Part shown: piece after piece, positions 1-9,299 of the stretch | Position numbering within the stretch: the first letter of the stretch is position 1 | Layout of the letters: the number at the start of each line of letters is the position of its first letter | From: Natronomonas salsuginis | Lineage (GTDB): Archaea; Halobacteriota; Halobacteria; Halobacteriales; Haloarculaceae | Length of the DNA stretch: 64,000 nucleotides | Reading direction: 5' to 3' | Assembly: GCF_005239135.1 (NCBI RefSeq) | Contig: NZ_QKNX01000004.1 | Span: forward strand, 124,001 to 188,000 | The notes under the pieces: model-generated | Told to the model about the DNA's origin: nothing | Database searches by the model: none | Seen by the model: only the letters and a program-made list of their open reading frames with translations | Translations under genes and position numbers: made by a program

Positions 1-1305
1 TACGATCTGGTGGGCATCGAGTACGAGGGCCACCCGGACATGCGCCGAATCCTCCTGCCCGAAACGTGGCAGGGCCATCCGCTCGGCACGGACTACAACC
101 CGGAGAAACCGCAGGTCGTTCCCTTCCAGAAACACGCCAACCCGCTCCAGCCGGACAGCCGACTCGACGGTGCCGAGTCCGACACGATGTTGCTCAACAT
201 CGGGCCGCACCACCCGGCGACCCACGGCGTTCTCCACGTCAAAGCGGTGCTCGACGGCGAGCAAATCGCCGACGTGGAGCCGGACATCGGCTACCTCCAC
301 CGCTGTGAGGAGCAGATGTGCCAGCAGTCGACGTACCGCCACCAGATCATGCCCTACCCCGACCGGTGGGACTACGTCTCCGCCGGCATCCTCAACGAGT
401 GGGCCTACGCCCGCGCAGCCGAGGACATGGCCGACATCGAGGTGCCGGAGTACGCGCAAGTCATCCGGACGATGTCCGCCGAGCTGTGCCGGATCGCGAG
501 TCACATGCTCGCCCTGGGGACGTTCGCGCTGGACGTATTCGGCGATTTCACCGCCGTCTTCCAGTACGCCTTCCGAGACCGCGAGGTCGTCCAGAACATC
601 CTCGAGGATCTGACCGGCCAGCGGCTCATGTTCAACTATCTCCGACTCGGCGGTGTCGCGTGGGACCTCCCCGAGCCCCGCGAGGAGTTCTTCGAGAAGA
701 CCCGCGACTTTCTCGACGGGCTGCCGGAGAAACTCACCGAGTACCACAACCTCATTACCGCCAACGAGATCTTCCAGGTCCGCTGCGTCGGCACCGGCGA
801 ACTCCCGCCCGAAGTGGCGAAGCAGTACGGCGCGACCGGCCCAGTCGCCCGTGGCTCCGGGGTCGACATCGACCTCCGACGCGACGACCCCTACGGCTAC
901 TACGAGCATCTCGATTGGGATGTCGTCACCGAGGACGGCTGCGACAACTACAGCCGCGTACTCGTCCGGATGCGCGAGGTCGAGGAGTCCGCCAAGATCA
1001 TCGAACAGTGCGTCGACTTACTCGAGGAGTGGCCAGAGGACGACCGCGAGATCCAATCGAACGTCCCGCGGACGCTGAAGCCGGACGCTGACACCGAGGT
1101 CTACCGCGGCGTCGAGGCCGCGAAGGGCGAACTCGGGATCTACATGCGATCGGACGGGACCGACAAACCGGCGCGCTTCAAGATCCGCAGCCCATGTTTC
1201 TGTAACCTGCACACGCTGCGCGAGATGGCCGAGGGCGAGTATATCCCCGACCTGATCGCCTCACTCGGCAGCCTCGATATCGTCCTCGGGGAGGTCGATC
1301 GATGA
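1..1305 (+). CDS. nuoCD: NADH dehydrogenase-like complex I subunit CD (fused), 5'-truncated by window edge
   Basis: The reading frame is open to base 1, so this is the 3' part of a fused NuoC-NuoD protein. The first ~50 residues carry the end of the C (30 kDa) domain ([15 protein letters not shown]). The 49 kDa D domain follows, with [13 protein letters not shown], the quinone-pocket HRCEEQMC stretch and the typical C-terminus [14 protein letters not shown]. It forms part of the peripheral arm of complex I and helps shape the quinone site. In haloarchaea the electron donor of this complex is not settled and the NADH-binding NuoEFG module is usually missing; that is family knowledge. The stop overlaps the nuoH start (ATGA), so the genes are translationally coupled. 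Confidence 0.95.
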   Translation, partial: YDLVGIEYEGHPDMRRILLPETWQGHPLGTDYNPEKPQVVPFQKHANPLQPDSRLDGAESDTMLLNIGPHHPATHGVLHVKAVLDGEQIADVEPDIGYLHRCEEQMCQQSTYRHQIMPYPDRWDYVSAGILNEWAYARAAEDMADIEVPEYAQVIRTMSAELCRIASHMLALGTFALDVFGDFTAVFQYAFRDREVVQNILEDLTGQRLMFNYLRLGGVAWDLPEPREEFFEKTRDFLDGLPEKLTEYHNLITANEIFQVRCVGTGELPPEVAKQYGATGPVARGSGVDIDLRRDDPYGYYEHLDWDVVTEDGCDNYSRVLVRMREVEESAKIIEQCVDLLEEWPEDDREIQSNVPRTLKPDADTEVYRGVEAAKGELGIYMRSDGTDKPARFKIRSPCFCNLHTLREMAEGEYIPDLIASLGSLDIVLGEVDR

Positions 1306-2363
1306 CGCTGCAGGGCGCGCCACTACCGGATCGACTCGTCGAGATCCTCCCGTTCGGGTCGGGGCCGCTCGGGACGGCTATCGCGGCGATACTCGGCGCG
1401 GCGCTGATCGGCACGCTGATGATGACGATGACGGCCGTCGCCGGTCCGTGGGCCAAACGGAAGGTCACCGCGGCGTTCACCGATCGGTACGCCGTCAACC
1501 GACTCGGCCCGTTCGGGATCGGCATCATCGTCGCCGACGCGGTCCGGCTCCTCTCGAAGGAGCTCATCGTCCCGGACGGCGTCGACCGCCCGGCGTGGGA
1601 CCTCGCGCCGATCGTGTTAGCCGCCTCGGCGCTGTTGGGCTTCGCCGTCATCCCGATGGGGAGCGGGATCCATCTGGCGGACCCGGAGGTCGGCCTCGTC
1701 TACGTCTTTGCAATTTCCTCGATCGCCTCGCTCGGCTTGGTGATGGCCGGCTACGCGTCGAACAACAAATACTCCATGCTCGGCGGGCTCCGGGCGGTCG
1801 CACAGAACCTCGCCTACGAGATTCCGCTGGTGTTGATCGCCGCGTCGGTCGTCCTCTTTTCGGGATCGCTGCAGATGAGCGAGATCGTCGCCACGCAGGC
1901 CCAACCGCTCGTCGAACTCGGCGCGGTGTCGATCCCGACGTGGTACGCCTTCGTCAACCCCTTCGCGTTCGTGCTCTTTCTCATCGCGAACCTGATGGAG
2001 GTCGGTCGCAACCCCTTCGACATCCCCGAAGCGCCGACGGAGATCGTTGCGGGGTATCAGACCGAGTACTCGAGCGTCTACTTCGTGCTCATCTACCTCG
2101 GCGAGTTTCTGCACATCTTTCTCGGCGGCGCGGTCATCGCCACGCTGTTTCTCGGTGGTCCCGCCGGCCCCGGCCCCGCGTCGATCGGGATCGTGTGGTT
2201 CATCGTGAAGATCTGGGCCGTCTACCTGTTCACCCAGTGGGCGCGCTCGGCGCTGCCGCGGCTTCGAATCGACCAGCTGATCGAGATCGGTTGGAAGGGG
2301 ATGCTCGTCCTCTCGCTCGCGAACCTCGTGCTCACCGCCGTTATCGTGGGAGTGATCGCCTAA
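1302..2363 (+). CDS. nuoH: Complex I membrane subunit H
   Basis: A 353-residue polytopic membrane protein with about eight hydrophobic segments. It carries the NuoH signature [17 protein letters not shown] at about residues 229-245, followed by GYQTEYSS, the quinone-channel loop that contacts NuoB and NuoD. NuoH anchors the peripheral arm to the membrane and couples quinone reduction to ion pumping. It overlaps nuoCD by ATGA and nuoI by TAATG, which fits one polycistronic mRNA. Length and motifs are normal for the family. Confidence 0.95.
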   Translation: MTLQGAPLPDRLVEILPFGSGPLGTAIAAILGAALIGTLMMTMTAVAGPWAKRKVTAAFTDRYAVNRLGPFGIGIIVADAVRLLSKELIVPDGVDRPAWDLAPIVLAASALLGFAVIPMGSGIHLADPEVGLVYVFAISSIASLGLVMAGYASNNKYSMLGGLRAVAQNLAYEIPLVLIAASVVLFSGSLQMSEIVATQAQPLVELGAVSIPTWYAFVNPFAFVLFLIANLMEVGRNPFDIPEAPTEIVAGYQTEYSSVYFVLIYLGEFLHIFLGGAVIATLFLGGPAGPGPASIGIVWFIVKIWAVYLFTQWARSALPRLRIDQLIEIGWKGMLVLSLANLVLTAVIVGVIA

Positions 2364-2824
2364 TGATCGGAATGCTCAAATCGATGGCAACGACGATGAA
2401 ACACGCCCTGGACGGCGAGAAGTTCACCGTCCAGTACCCCGAGGAGACGCCCGACGTTTCCCCGCGGTTCCGCGGCGTTCACAAGTTCTCACAGGAGCGC
2501 TGTATCTGGTGTCGCCAGTGCGAGAAGGTGTGTCCGAACGACACGATCCAGATCGTCACCGACGACATGCGGAACGGCGAGCAGTACAACCTCCACATCG
2601 GCCAGTGCATCTACTGTCGGCTCTGTGAGGAAGTCTGTCCCGTCGACGCCATCCTCCTAACCCAGAACTTCGAGTTCACGGGCGACACGAAGGACGAACT
2701 CGCCTACAACAAAGAGCAGCTGAAGAACGTGCCGTGGTACAAGGATATCGATCCGCTGGCGTCTCGCGAGCCGGATCGAGAGGCGTGGGTCGGCGAGGGT
2801 GACGGCGACGTCGATTACCAGTAG
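2363..2824 (+). CDS. nuoI: Complex I iron-sulfur subunit I
   Basis: A 153-residue ferredoxin-like subunit with two complete 4Fe-4S motifs, CIWCRQCEKVCP and CIYCRLCEEVCP, which carry electrons toward the quinone site. The start ATG overlaps the nuoH stop (TAATG), so the upstream nuoH-frame sequence is not part of this protein. It is the last nuo gene here. The membrane antiporter genes J-N, which usually follow in haloarchaeal operons, are absent; the next gene is convergent and unrelated. Confidence 0.95.
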   Translation: MIGMLKSMATTMKHALDGEKFTVQYPEETPDVSPRFRGVHKFSQERCIWCRQCEKVCPNDTIQIVTDDMRNGEQYNLHIGQCIYCRLCEEVCPVDAILLTQNFEFTGDTKDELAYNKEQLKNVPWYKDIDPLASREPDREAWVGEGDGDVDYQ

Positions 2825-3178
2825 GACGGCGAGCGAGCGCGAGCCGTTTCACCGACGCCGGATCGATATGTTGGCGCTGTCGAACTCGTTTATCAGTGAT
2901 ACATTCAGCCCCGTCATGGTCGGTCCAGAAGAAAGTGCATCCCGATCGGCCGCGGCGAGCCGATCGGCATTCAGCCCCGTCATGGTCGGTCCAGAAGGTC
3001 CCTCACTTCGTGGGGCATGCCCAAACGCACGTGCCGTTCGAGAAAATAATTTGCCTTCAAATTTGCTAGACACGCGCCCGTCTATGAAATTTAAATCAGG
3101 TACGAGTGAAATTCAGCTGACAGCTTTCTCGGACAGTACTGTATCTGAGAAATATCATTTCAGCAGCGCCGAGGTTTT
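2825..3178. other. Convergent intergenic region between nuoI and ribL, with paired repeats and an AT-rich half
   Basis: This stretch of about 350 bases lies between two convergent stops. Its left half holds two perfect 30-nt direct repeats. Its right half (about 3030-3175) is distinctly AT-rich compared with the flanks. Short frames exist on both strands (for example minus 3073-2849, in which the repeat reads SGPTMTGLN twice), but none has an ordinary haloarchaeal codon pattern or a recognisable product, so I do not call a gene. Confidence 0.6.
2902..2997. repeat. Two identical 30-nt direct repeats separated by a 36-nt unique segment (CRISPR-like pair)
   Basis: Copies lie at 2902-2931 and 2968-2997 and are identical over 30 nt (cattcagccccgtcatggtc then 10 more bases). 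The period is 66 nt. The 36-nt segment between them contains a 9-bp inverted repeat (ccgatcggc / gccgatcgg). Repeat and spacer sizes match haloarchaeal type I-B CRISPR units, and read on the minus strand the repeat ends in ggggctgaatg, resembling the ggggttgaa end of those repeats. An AT-rich leader-like stretch lies on the proper side for minus-strand transcription. No cas gene is present, so this may be a relic, a solo mini-array or an unrelated dispersed repeat. Confidence 0.6.
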
Positions 3179-3613
3179 CTAACAGCGCCGATCGCAGATC
3201 CGGTCGATGATGCGCCCTGTCGAGAGCAGTTCGCCCTCGCTTTCGGGATCCGGATCCCGGGCGGAGGCGCGGACGACCGAACAGTCGATCCCCTCCGCCG
3301 CCAACATCCCCGAGAGCGTCTCCTCGTCGTGGTGTTGATCGTGGCCGAGGACGATCACGTCCGGATCGATCTCGCGGATCGGGACGAAGAAGTCCTCCAG
3401 GTGGCCGAGTCGGGCGTCGTCGACCGGATCGAGCGCGTTCACCATCTCGAGCCGCTGGCGGTCCGGCACGATCGGTTTCGGCTTGTGGGTGACGTTTTCG
3501 GCGCGGGCGACGATCACGTCGAGGCGGTCGCCGTACGATTTCGCGTCCGTCAAGTAGTGGAGGTGGCCGGGATGGAGAAGGTCGAACGTCCCCTGTGCGA
3601 CGACTTGCTTCAT
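3179..3613 (-). CDS. ribL: Archaeal FAD synthase (FMN adenylyltransferase) RibL
   Basis: A 144-residue nucleotidyltransferase beginning MKQVVAQGTFDLLHPGHLHY. The HPGH (HxGH) signature at about residues 15-18 and the compact single Rossmann-like domain match the archaeal cytidylyltransferase-like FAD synthase, which adenylates FMN to make FAD in the cytoplasm. It lies just downstream of the JAMM gene on the same strand and overlaps it by ATGA, so the two are probably co-transcribed. The length is typical. A glycerol-3-phosphate cytidylyltransferase-like role is a less likely alternative. Confidence 0.88.
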   Translation of the reverse strand: MKQVVAQGTFDLLHPGHLHYLTDAKSYGDRLDVIVARAENVTHKPKPIVPDRQRLEMVNALDPVDDARLGHLEDFFVPIREIDPDVIVLGHDQHHDEETLSGMLAAEGIDCSVVRASARDPDPESEGELLSTGRIIDRICDRRC

Positions 3614-4116
3614 CTAAGCTCCCGGTCGATGTCCGCCTGCGTGAAGTCGAAGAACTGCTCATCGGGTACGTCGACGGCCAACACGTCGAGGTCGATCGGA
3701 CTCCCGTTGCGATCGAACGCCCGCCAGTCAGTTCGGCGATACGGCGCGCCGACGATGATGTGGACCTTTCCCTTGGTGAACGTCGCCAGATCGGCGTCGC
3801 TGGGCCGCAGCACGCCGTTCGGGTGGGAGTGGACCGAGCCGACGCTGTTGAGATCGTTCGGCAGGTACGTCGGCTTGAACTCCGCGCTCGTCGGGGTCGT
3901 CTTCGTCCCCGGCGCGAGCAACACGTCGGTGATGACCGTTCCCTCACGGTCGAGGCCAAGCTTACGGGCGTCCTGCCCGCGGAGCTGTCCCATGTACTCG
4001 TTCGGGTGTGCGTCCTCCGATGCCTCGAAAGCCAACTGGAGGGCGTCATCGGCGATGCCGATGATCTCGCTCCTGCGGAAGAGCTTCGGTTTCCAAATCG
4101 ACCCGAACAGACCCAT
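3610..4116 (-). CDS. JAMM/MPN-domain metalloprotease-like protein
   Basis: A 168-residue protein with an intact JAMM zinc site: Glu40 (HPNEYMG), then HSHP at 96-99 and Ser106/Asp109 in the HxHx7SxxD pattern. Family members in haloarchaea include desampylases that remove SAMP ubiquitin-like proteins; whether this one does so is inference. I chose the internal ATG (MGLFGSIW) because the in-frame extension to 4212 has non-coding character. Its stop overlaps the ribL start (ATGA), implying co-expression. Confidence 0.85.
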   Translation of the reverse strand: MGLFGSIWKPKLFRRSEIIGIADDALQLAFEASEDAHPNEYMGQLRGQDARKLGLDREGTVITDVLLAPGTKTTPTSAEFKPTYLPNDLNSVGSVHSHPNGVLRPSDADLATFTKGKVHIIVGAPYRRTDWRAFDRNGSPIDLDVLAVDVPDEQFFDFTQADIDRELR

Positions 4117-4281
4117 AGCCGACAATCGGGTCGCACGACAACTAAGCGTTCCGGGTTCATCGGCCACGTGTGCCCGGTCGATCACCGCGGTCGGAGCCGT
4201 CCGACGGATCACGAACGATCTCGAAATCCGGTCGGACCGGATACAACACGCTTAAAACTCGGCAGAACCCACCGTTCGACA

Positions 4282-6192
4282 ATGACTACATCTGCTGCCG
4301 GCGACGCAGATCCCGATTCCTTCGAGCGGGTCGTCAACGATCTGGCGCCCGGTTGTACCGTTGACGATACCGAGGAGGGGGGACTCTACGTGGCGACGGT
4401 GAACGGCGTCGTCAAGTACGGCGTCTTCGTCGATCTCTCCGAACAGCTTTCCGGTCTCGTCCACGAATCGAAGCTCGACGGCACCTACGAGATCGGCGAC
4501 GAAATGCTCGTCCGACTCGTCGAGATTCGGGAGAACGGCGACCTCGGCTTCGAGGACGTGACGACAGAGTTCGACGATCTCGACCGGGTAGACGTCGCCC
4601 ACGGTGACGGGGTCACGATAGACGAACTGGCCGACCGAACCGGTGACGCGGTCCACGTCGAGGGCGACATCGTCCAGATCAAACAGACGGCTGGCCCGAC
4701 GATCTTCTCCGTCCGCGACGGCACTGGCGTCGTCCCCTGTGCGGCGTTCGAGGAAGCCGGCGTTCGCGCGTACCCCGCGATCGAACTCGGCGATACCGTC
4801 CGCGCGACCGGTGGCATCGAGACGCACGACGACGCCCCACAACTCGAGGTCGACAAACTGGTTCGTCTCCGCGGCGAGGCGAAAACCGAGGTTAGAGAGC
4901 GTATCGACGCGGCCATCGCGGCGAACGCCGAACCCGCCGACCCCGACCCGCTCATCGAGTGGCCGGCGTTCGACTCGCTCCGCGAGGGCCTCACCGCCGT
5001 TGCCCGCCGGCTCCGAACTGCCGTTCTCGAGGGCCGTCCGATCCGGGTTCGTCACCACGCCGACGGCGATGGGATGTGCGCGGCGATCCCCGTCCAGCTC
5101 GCGTTGGAGAACTACATCGCCGAGGTACACGCCGATCCCGACGCCCCGAGACATCTGTTCAAGCGTCTGCCGTCGAAGGCCCCGTTCTACGAGATGGAGG
5201 ACGTCACCCGCGACCTCAACTTCGCTCTCGAGGACGCCGAGCGCCACGGACAGCGGCTCCCCCTGCTGTTCATGGTCGACAACGGCTCGACGGAGGAGGA
5301 CACGCCGGCGTACCGGGCACTCGCGCAGTACGACATCCCGATCATCGCTGTCGACCACCACCACCCCGACCCAGACGCGGTCGGTCCGCTGCTCGACGAG
5401 CACGTGAACCCGTATCTCCACGGCGAGGATTACCGCATCACGACCGGGATGATGTGCGTCGAGTTGGCGCGGATGATCGATCCCTCGATCACCGACGACC
5501 TCCGACACGTTCCGGCCGTTGCGGGGCTTGCCGATCGATCGAAGGCCCACGCGATGGACGACTATCTCGCGCTCGCAGCCGATGCGGGCTACGACGAAAC
5601 CGAACTCGAAGATATTGTCGAGGCACTCGATTACGCCGCCCACTGGCTCCGCTATCAGTCCGGTCCGAACCTGATCAGCGACGCGCTCGACCTCGATTGC
5701 GACGACGCCGAGAGGCACGCCGAACTCGTCGAGTTCCTCTCCTCGCGCGCCCGCCGCGACGTCGAACGCCAACTCGATGACGCGGAACCGCACGTCGAAC
5801 ACGAGCGACTCGACAACGACGCCCACCTCTACCGGCTCGACGTGGAGAACCACGCGCGACGGTTCACGTACCCTGCGCCCGGAAAGACGACCGGCGAACT
5901 CCACGACCGGAAGGTGACCGAAACCGGCGATCCGGTCATCACCATCGGTGTCGGTCCAGACTTCGCGGTGCTTCGCTCCGACGGCGTCAGACTCGACATT
6001 CCGAACATGGTGACCGAACTCCAAGATGAACTCGAAGGGGCCGGCGTCTCCGGCGGCGGCCACCTCGTCGTCGGCTCGATCAAGTTCGTCCCCGGTGCCC
6101 GCGAGCGAGTGCTCGACGCGCTCGTCGAGAAGATGGAAGCGGCCGAGCTCGACGCTGAACTCCGGAGCACGCTGCTTCGAGACGACAACTGA
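4282..6192 (+). CDS. DHH-family phosphoesterase with S1 and OB domains (RecJ-like)
   Basis: A 636-residue cytoplasmic nucleic-acid enzyme. Domains in order: S1 RNA-binding domain (about 33-92), an OB-fold (about 125-200, DGTGVVPCAAFEEAG), the DHH catalytic domain with HADGDGM (about 257), MVDNGST (about 330) and VDHHHPD (about 356), and a C-terminal DHHA1-type GGGH motif (about 590). Metal ligands appear complete. Archaeal relatives include RecJ/GAN-type exonucleases and nanoRNA phosphodiesterases, and the S1 domain suggests RNA or RNA-DNA substrates. The start is the ATG at 4282; the longer upstream frame is antisense to the JAMM gene. Confidence 0.85.
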   Translation: MTTSAAGDADPDSFERVVNDLAPGCTVDDTEEGGLYVATVNGVVKYGVFVDLSEQLSGLVHESKLDGTYEIGDEMLVRLVEIRENGDLGFEDVTTEFDDLDRVDVAHGDGVTIDELADRTGDAVHVEGDIVQIKQTAGPTIFSVRDGTGVVPCAAFEEAGVRAYPAIELGDTVRATGGIETHDDAPQLEVDKLVRLRGEAKTEVRERIDAAIAANAEPADPDPLIEWPAFDSLREGLTAVARRLRTAVLEGRPIRVRHHADGDGMCAAIPVQLALENYIAEVHADPDAPRHLFKRLPSKAPFYEMEDVTRDLNFALEDAERHGQRLPLLFMVDNGSTEEDTPAYRALAQYDIPIIAVDHHHPDPDAVGPLLDEHVNPYLHGEDYRITTGMMCVELARMIDPSITDDLRHVPAVAGLADRSKAHAMDDYLALAADAGYDETELEDIVEALDYAAHWLRYQSGPNLISDALDLDCDDAERHAELVEFLSSRARRDVERQLDDAEPHVEHERLDNDAHLYRLDVENHARRFTYPAPGKTTGELHDRKVTETGDPVITIGVGPDFAVLRSDGVRLDIPNMVTELQDELEGAGVSGGGHLVVGSIKFVPGARERVLDALVEKMEAAELDAELRSTLLRDDN

Positions 6193-6201
6193 TCGAGCAC
6201 T

Positions 6202-7845
6202 TCACCACTGCCAGTCGGTTATCACCTCAGCTTCACCGACGAACCGCATCCGACGAACCACCAGTAGCGCGCCGCTTATCGCGACCGCGCTTGCGGCGAA
6301 CAGTCCGGCCGGAACGGGCCGTTTGGTACGGCCGCGCCAGTCGCTCGTGAACACCGTCGCGTAGTACGCCGCGGCTTCATCGCCCTCGAGGGCGACGATG
6401 ACCTCTCTGTTGTCGGACTGGGCCGACCGAACCCAGTTGAGGCTCCCGACGACGGCGGTGTCGTCGGCGATCACCCCCTTCGTGTGGATCTTCTCGTAGC
6501 CGTCGGCGTCATCGACGCGCGCTTCGAGGTCCCACCCCTCTGCCTCGGCCCGGCGGTTCAGCCACCCGGCGAGTTCGGCGTTGTCCCCCTCGACGTACCA
6601 ACTGTCGCCGAGGTGGATTCGGACTCTTGCGCCTCGGTCGGCGGCGCGAAGCGTCGCTCGCAGGAGATCGTTCTCGCGGCTGTCGATGCGAACCTGCTGG
6701 ACCAACACCCGCTCGTCGGCCGCATCGACGATCGAGACGAGTTCTGCGGCCGCGTTGTCCGGGGCGACGAGGACGGTCGTCGACTCGACGTCGATTCGCT
6801 CGGGTTCGTGTCGGGGCTCGAATCCCACGAGTGCGGGGTCGGCGTCCACGAAATCCCGGCCGCTCCGGTACTCGTGCCACGGCGTCGCGGCGCGCCACGT
6901 CCAGTCGGACTCGTGGATCGTCGCGAGCGCATCGGCGGCCGCTCGGTCGTCGAGTACCACGCTCCACCCGCGGCTGGACATCCCGCCCGTGCCGGCCGGT
7001 TTGAAGTTCTCCGTCGAGACGAGCGCTCGATCGTCGACGACGACGTACTTTGGATGGTGGTGTTGATACCGACGGTTCGGACCGGCGAGTAGCCGGACGT
7101 CGACACCCCCGTCGACCAATCGGTCGAGTTGGCGCGCTTGCCGCTCGCTGACTCCCCCGACCGGTGCGCCATCGAGCAGCACGCGGACGTCGACGCCGTC
7201 GTTCGCTCGGTCCACTAAGACGTCCGCGAGCCGCGCGGACGTGAACGTGTAGCCGGCGAGGTGGATCCGGTCGGTCGCGTTTCGAACCGTCCCGACGGTT
7301 CGGTCGGGCGCGTCCGGCAGCACGAACGCGGTCGCGGAACCGCCGTCGGTCCGAGTGGGCTCGTGGTCCGTCGCGCCGATCGGTCGCCACTCGTTCGCGT
7401 CGAAATCCCGAATCTCCGATTCCGGCGCGTTTCGGTAGCGCGCGGTTGAGACGGTTTCGCCCCCCGCTCGGAGGGTCAGTCGATCGCCATCGTCGGCCAA
7501 CAGCAACCGCCCGGAGAGCGGTTCGACCGGGTAGTCGGTATCGGTCCGCGCGTATTCGGGCTCCATCGAGAACGCGACGGTTCCCTCGAACGTCCGGTTG
7601 GGTAGCCGTGTTGCGGTCTTCCCGTCGGTGAGCGTCCACCCGGACGTGTTCGTCGCCGCGGCGAACTGGACGGCGACGAACTCGCCCGGGTCGCCGCGTG
7701 CGACGGGGTTGGGGTACGCCGCTACGAGCGTGGCGTTTGTCGGCTCGATCGAGTCAGCCGCTGTTGCGGTGGTTGCAGCGCTGGGGACGAACGCTCCCGT
7801 CAGCAGCGCGAGCGCGAGACAGCCGGCGGCGATTCGAGCGAGCAC
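6202..7845 (-). CDS. Secreted, membrane-anchored phospholipase D-like protein with two HKD motifs
   Basis: A 547-residue protein with an N-terminal signal peptide (VLARIAAGCLALALLTGAFV), a lamin-tail/LTD-like beta region (about 30-150), two PLD catalytic domains and one C-terminal transmembrane segment (AGLFAASAVAISGALLVV). The HKD motifs are HPKYVVVD (about 262) and HTKGVIAD (about 452); both His, Lys and Asp are present, so the enzyme could be active on phosphodiesters outside the cell. The GTG start is supported by a TATA element 27 nt upstream. The substrate is not predictable: nuclease and phospholipase are both possible. Confidence 0.85.
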   Translation of the reverse strand: MLARIAAGCLALALLTGAFVPSAATTATAADSIEPTNATLVAAYPNPVARGDPGEFVAVQFAAATNTSGWTLTDGKTATRLPNRTFEGTVAFSMEPEYARTDTDYPVEPLSGRLLLADDGDRLTLRAGGETVSTARYRNAPESEIRDFDANEWRPIGATDHEPTRTDGGSATAFVLPDAPDRTVGTVRNATDRIHLAGYTFTSARLADVLVDRANDGVDVRVLLDGAPVGGVSERQARQLDRLVDGGVDVRLLAGPNRRYQHHHPKYVVVDDRALVSTENFKPAGTGGMSSRGWSVVLDDRAAADALATIHESDWTWRAATPWHEYRSGRDFVDADPALVGFEPRHEPERIDVESTTVLVAPDNAAAELVSIVDAADERVLVQQVRIDSRENDLLRATLRAADRGARVRIHLGDSWYVEGDNAELAGWLNRRAEAEGWDLEARVDDADGYEKIHTKGVIADDTAVVGSLNWVRSAQSDNREVIVALEGDEAAAYYATVFTSDWRGRTKRPVPAGLFAASAVAISGALLVVRRMRFVGEAEVITDWQW

Positions 7846-7867
7846 GGGAGGTCTGGTCCCGCGCTGG

Positions 7868-7876
7868 TATATAAAT
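7868..7876 (-). promoter_or_regulatory. TATA element for the phospholipase D-like gene
   Basis: The minus strand reads ATTTATATA, centred about 27 nt before the GTG at 7845. This spacing predicts a leaderless transcript and decides the start codon, since there is no Shine-Dalgarno sequence. Confidence 0.65.
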
Positions 7877-7900
7877 CTGCGCCCACTGGGTGGGTACGAC

Positions 7901-9235
7901 TCAGACCGTCGCCTTCCGCGCCTTCTCCGCTTCGACCTGCACCGTGTACGCGCGGTCGTCGTCGTACTCGGCCGCCGCCGAGAGCGCGCGTTCGGTGCCG
8001 ATCTGAACCAACGCCCACGCCGCGGAGGCTCGCACGTCATCGGCCTCCTCGTCGTCGGCGAGCCGGTCGGAGAGCGGTTCGATCGCGCGCGTGTCGCCGA
8101 TGAGCCCGAGCCCGCGGGCGGCGACCGACCGAACGACTGGCTCGTCGTCAACGAGGACGTTGGCGATCTCCTGTGTCGCCTCTTGGCTGCCGATCTCGCC
8201 GAGCGCGCGGATGGTCGCCTTCTGCAGCGGCGGATTGCCGCTGTCGACGAAGTCGACCAGCATCTCGACTGCCCGCTCGTCGCCGATCTTGCCGAGTACC
8301 TCGATCGCGGGGACGTCGCGGCGCTTCGCGAGCGCCTGCACCGGTTCGAGCGCCTCCTCGGGGCCGAGCCTTCGGAGCGCGTCGAGACAGTTCTCCTGCA
8401 TGAACTCCGAGTCGAGGTATTCGAGCGCCAGGAGGATGCGTTCGGGGTCATTCTCGGCCTCGGCGATCCGAACGACGCCCAACTCCGGCGGGAAATCCTT
8501 TCTGTTCTCCGCGTTCAACCGATCGTAGAACCCCTCGCGGGTGAGCTGCTCGGCAACCTCGAGGTCGCTCCACTCCTCGGCGTCCTCCAGAGCCGCTTCG
8601 AGATCGTCGAGGGCCCCGAGGAGCGCGGCGATGGTCTCGGCGTCCTCGTCGGCGTCGAGGCGGCCGTCGCCGGCCGTTTCGCCGACCGAATCGACCGCCG
8701 CTGCTTGCGACTCGATCGACTCGTCTTCGGCATCGAACTCGGCGTCGAGTTCCGCGCCCGCCGCGTCGAGAAACGCCGAGACGGCGTCGGCGACGGCCGG
8801 TTTCCCATCTCGTGTCCAGCGCGTGTCCCGGATCGTTCCCGCAGCCCCGCCGGCCGCGCTCCGGACGTCCTCGCCGTAGGGGCCGCGCTGCTCTTCGATC
8901 CCGTCGCGGAGGTCGCCGATTCTGTCCTCGAGCGGTTCCTTCGGATCCTCGGGCTCCTCGTCTTCGTCGTCTTCGCCCTCAGACTCCGGTTCGGGGACCG
9001 GAAATTCGGCCGCCTCGAGATCAGTTTCGATCGCGTCGACGTCGGCTTCGACCGCGTCCAAATCCGCCTCGGTTTCGGCATCGTCGAGCGCGGTTTCGAG
9101 TTCGTCGAGGCGCGAATCGAACGTTTCGACGTCGTCCAGTTCCTCCGTCGCCTCCGCGTCGTCCACTCCCTCGGCGTCGGCGTTGGGTTCGCCGTCGGCG
9201 GTGGCGTCCGCGCTCTCGTCGTCCCCGTTACTCAT
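7901..9235 (-). CDS. HEAT-repeat protein with long acidic N-terminal region
   Basis: A 444-residue protein. Residues 1-90 are extremely rich in Asp, Glu and Ala and likely include coiled or helical segments. The C-terminal half (about 240-440) consists of HEAT/PBS-lyase repeats (for example DVPAIEVLGKIGDERAVEML and ATIRALGEIGSQEATQEIA). Such repeats form a helical solenoid for protein binding. The protein is conserved among haloarchaea as a HEAT-repeat protein, with no assigned function. The ATG at 9235 was chosen because the longer frame upstream runs into basic, non-coding sequence. Confidence 0.8.
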   Translation of the reverse strand: MSNGDDESADATADGEPNADAEGVDDAEATEELDDVETFDSRLDELETALDDAETEADLDAVEADVDAIETDLEAAEFPVPEPESEGEDDEDEEPEDPKEPLEDRIGDLRDGIEEQRGPYGEDVRSAAGGAAGTIRDTRWTRDGKPAVADAVSAFLDAAGAELDAEFDAEDESIESQAAAVDSVGETAGDGRLDADEDAETIAALLGALDDLEAALEDAEEWSDLEVAEQLTREGFYDRLNAENRKDFPPELGVVRIAEAENDPERILLALEYLDSEFMQENCLDALRRLGPEEALEPVQALAKRRDVPAIEVLGKIGDERAVEMLVDFVDSGNPPLQKATIRALGEIGSQEATQEIANVLVDDEPVVRSVAARGLGLIGDTRAIEPLSDRLADDEEADDVRASAAWALVQIGTERALSAAAEYDDDRAYTVQVEAEKARKATV

Positions 9236-9299
9236 ACCCCAACGTGCGGCAGAACGACCCAAGAGCGTTTCCCTTCGCCGTGTCTCGTCGACCGCTCGA

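Noticed and set aside
2849-3073. Minus-strand frame of 74 codons containing SGPTMTGLN twice.
   Set aside because: The repetition is explained by the 66-nt DNA repeat, and the composition is basic rather than acidic. Kept only as an alternative explanation.
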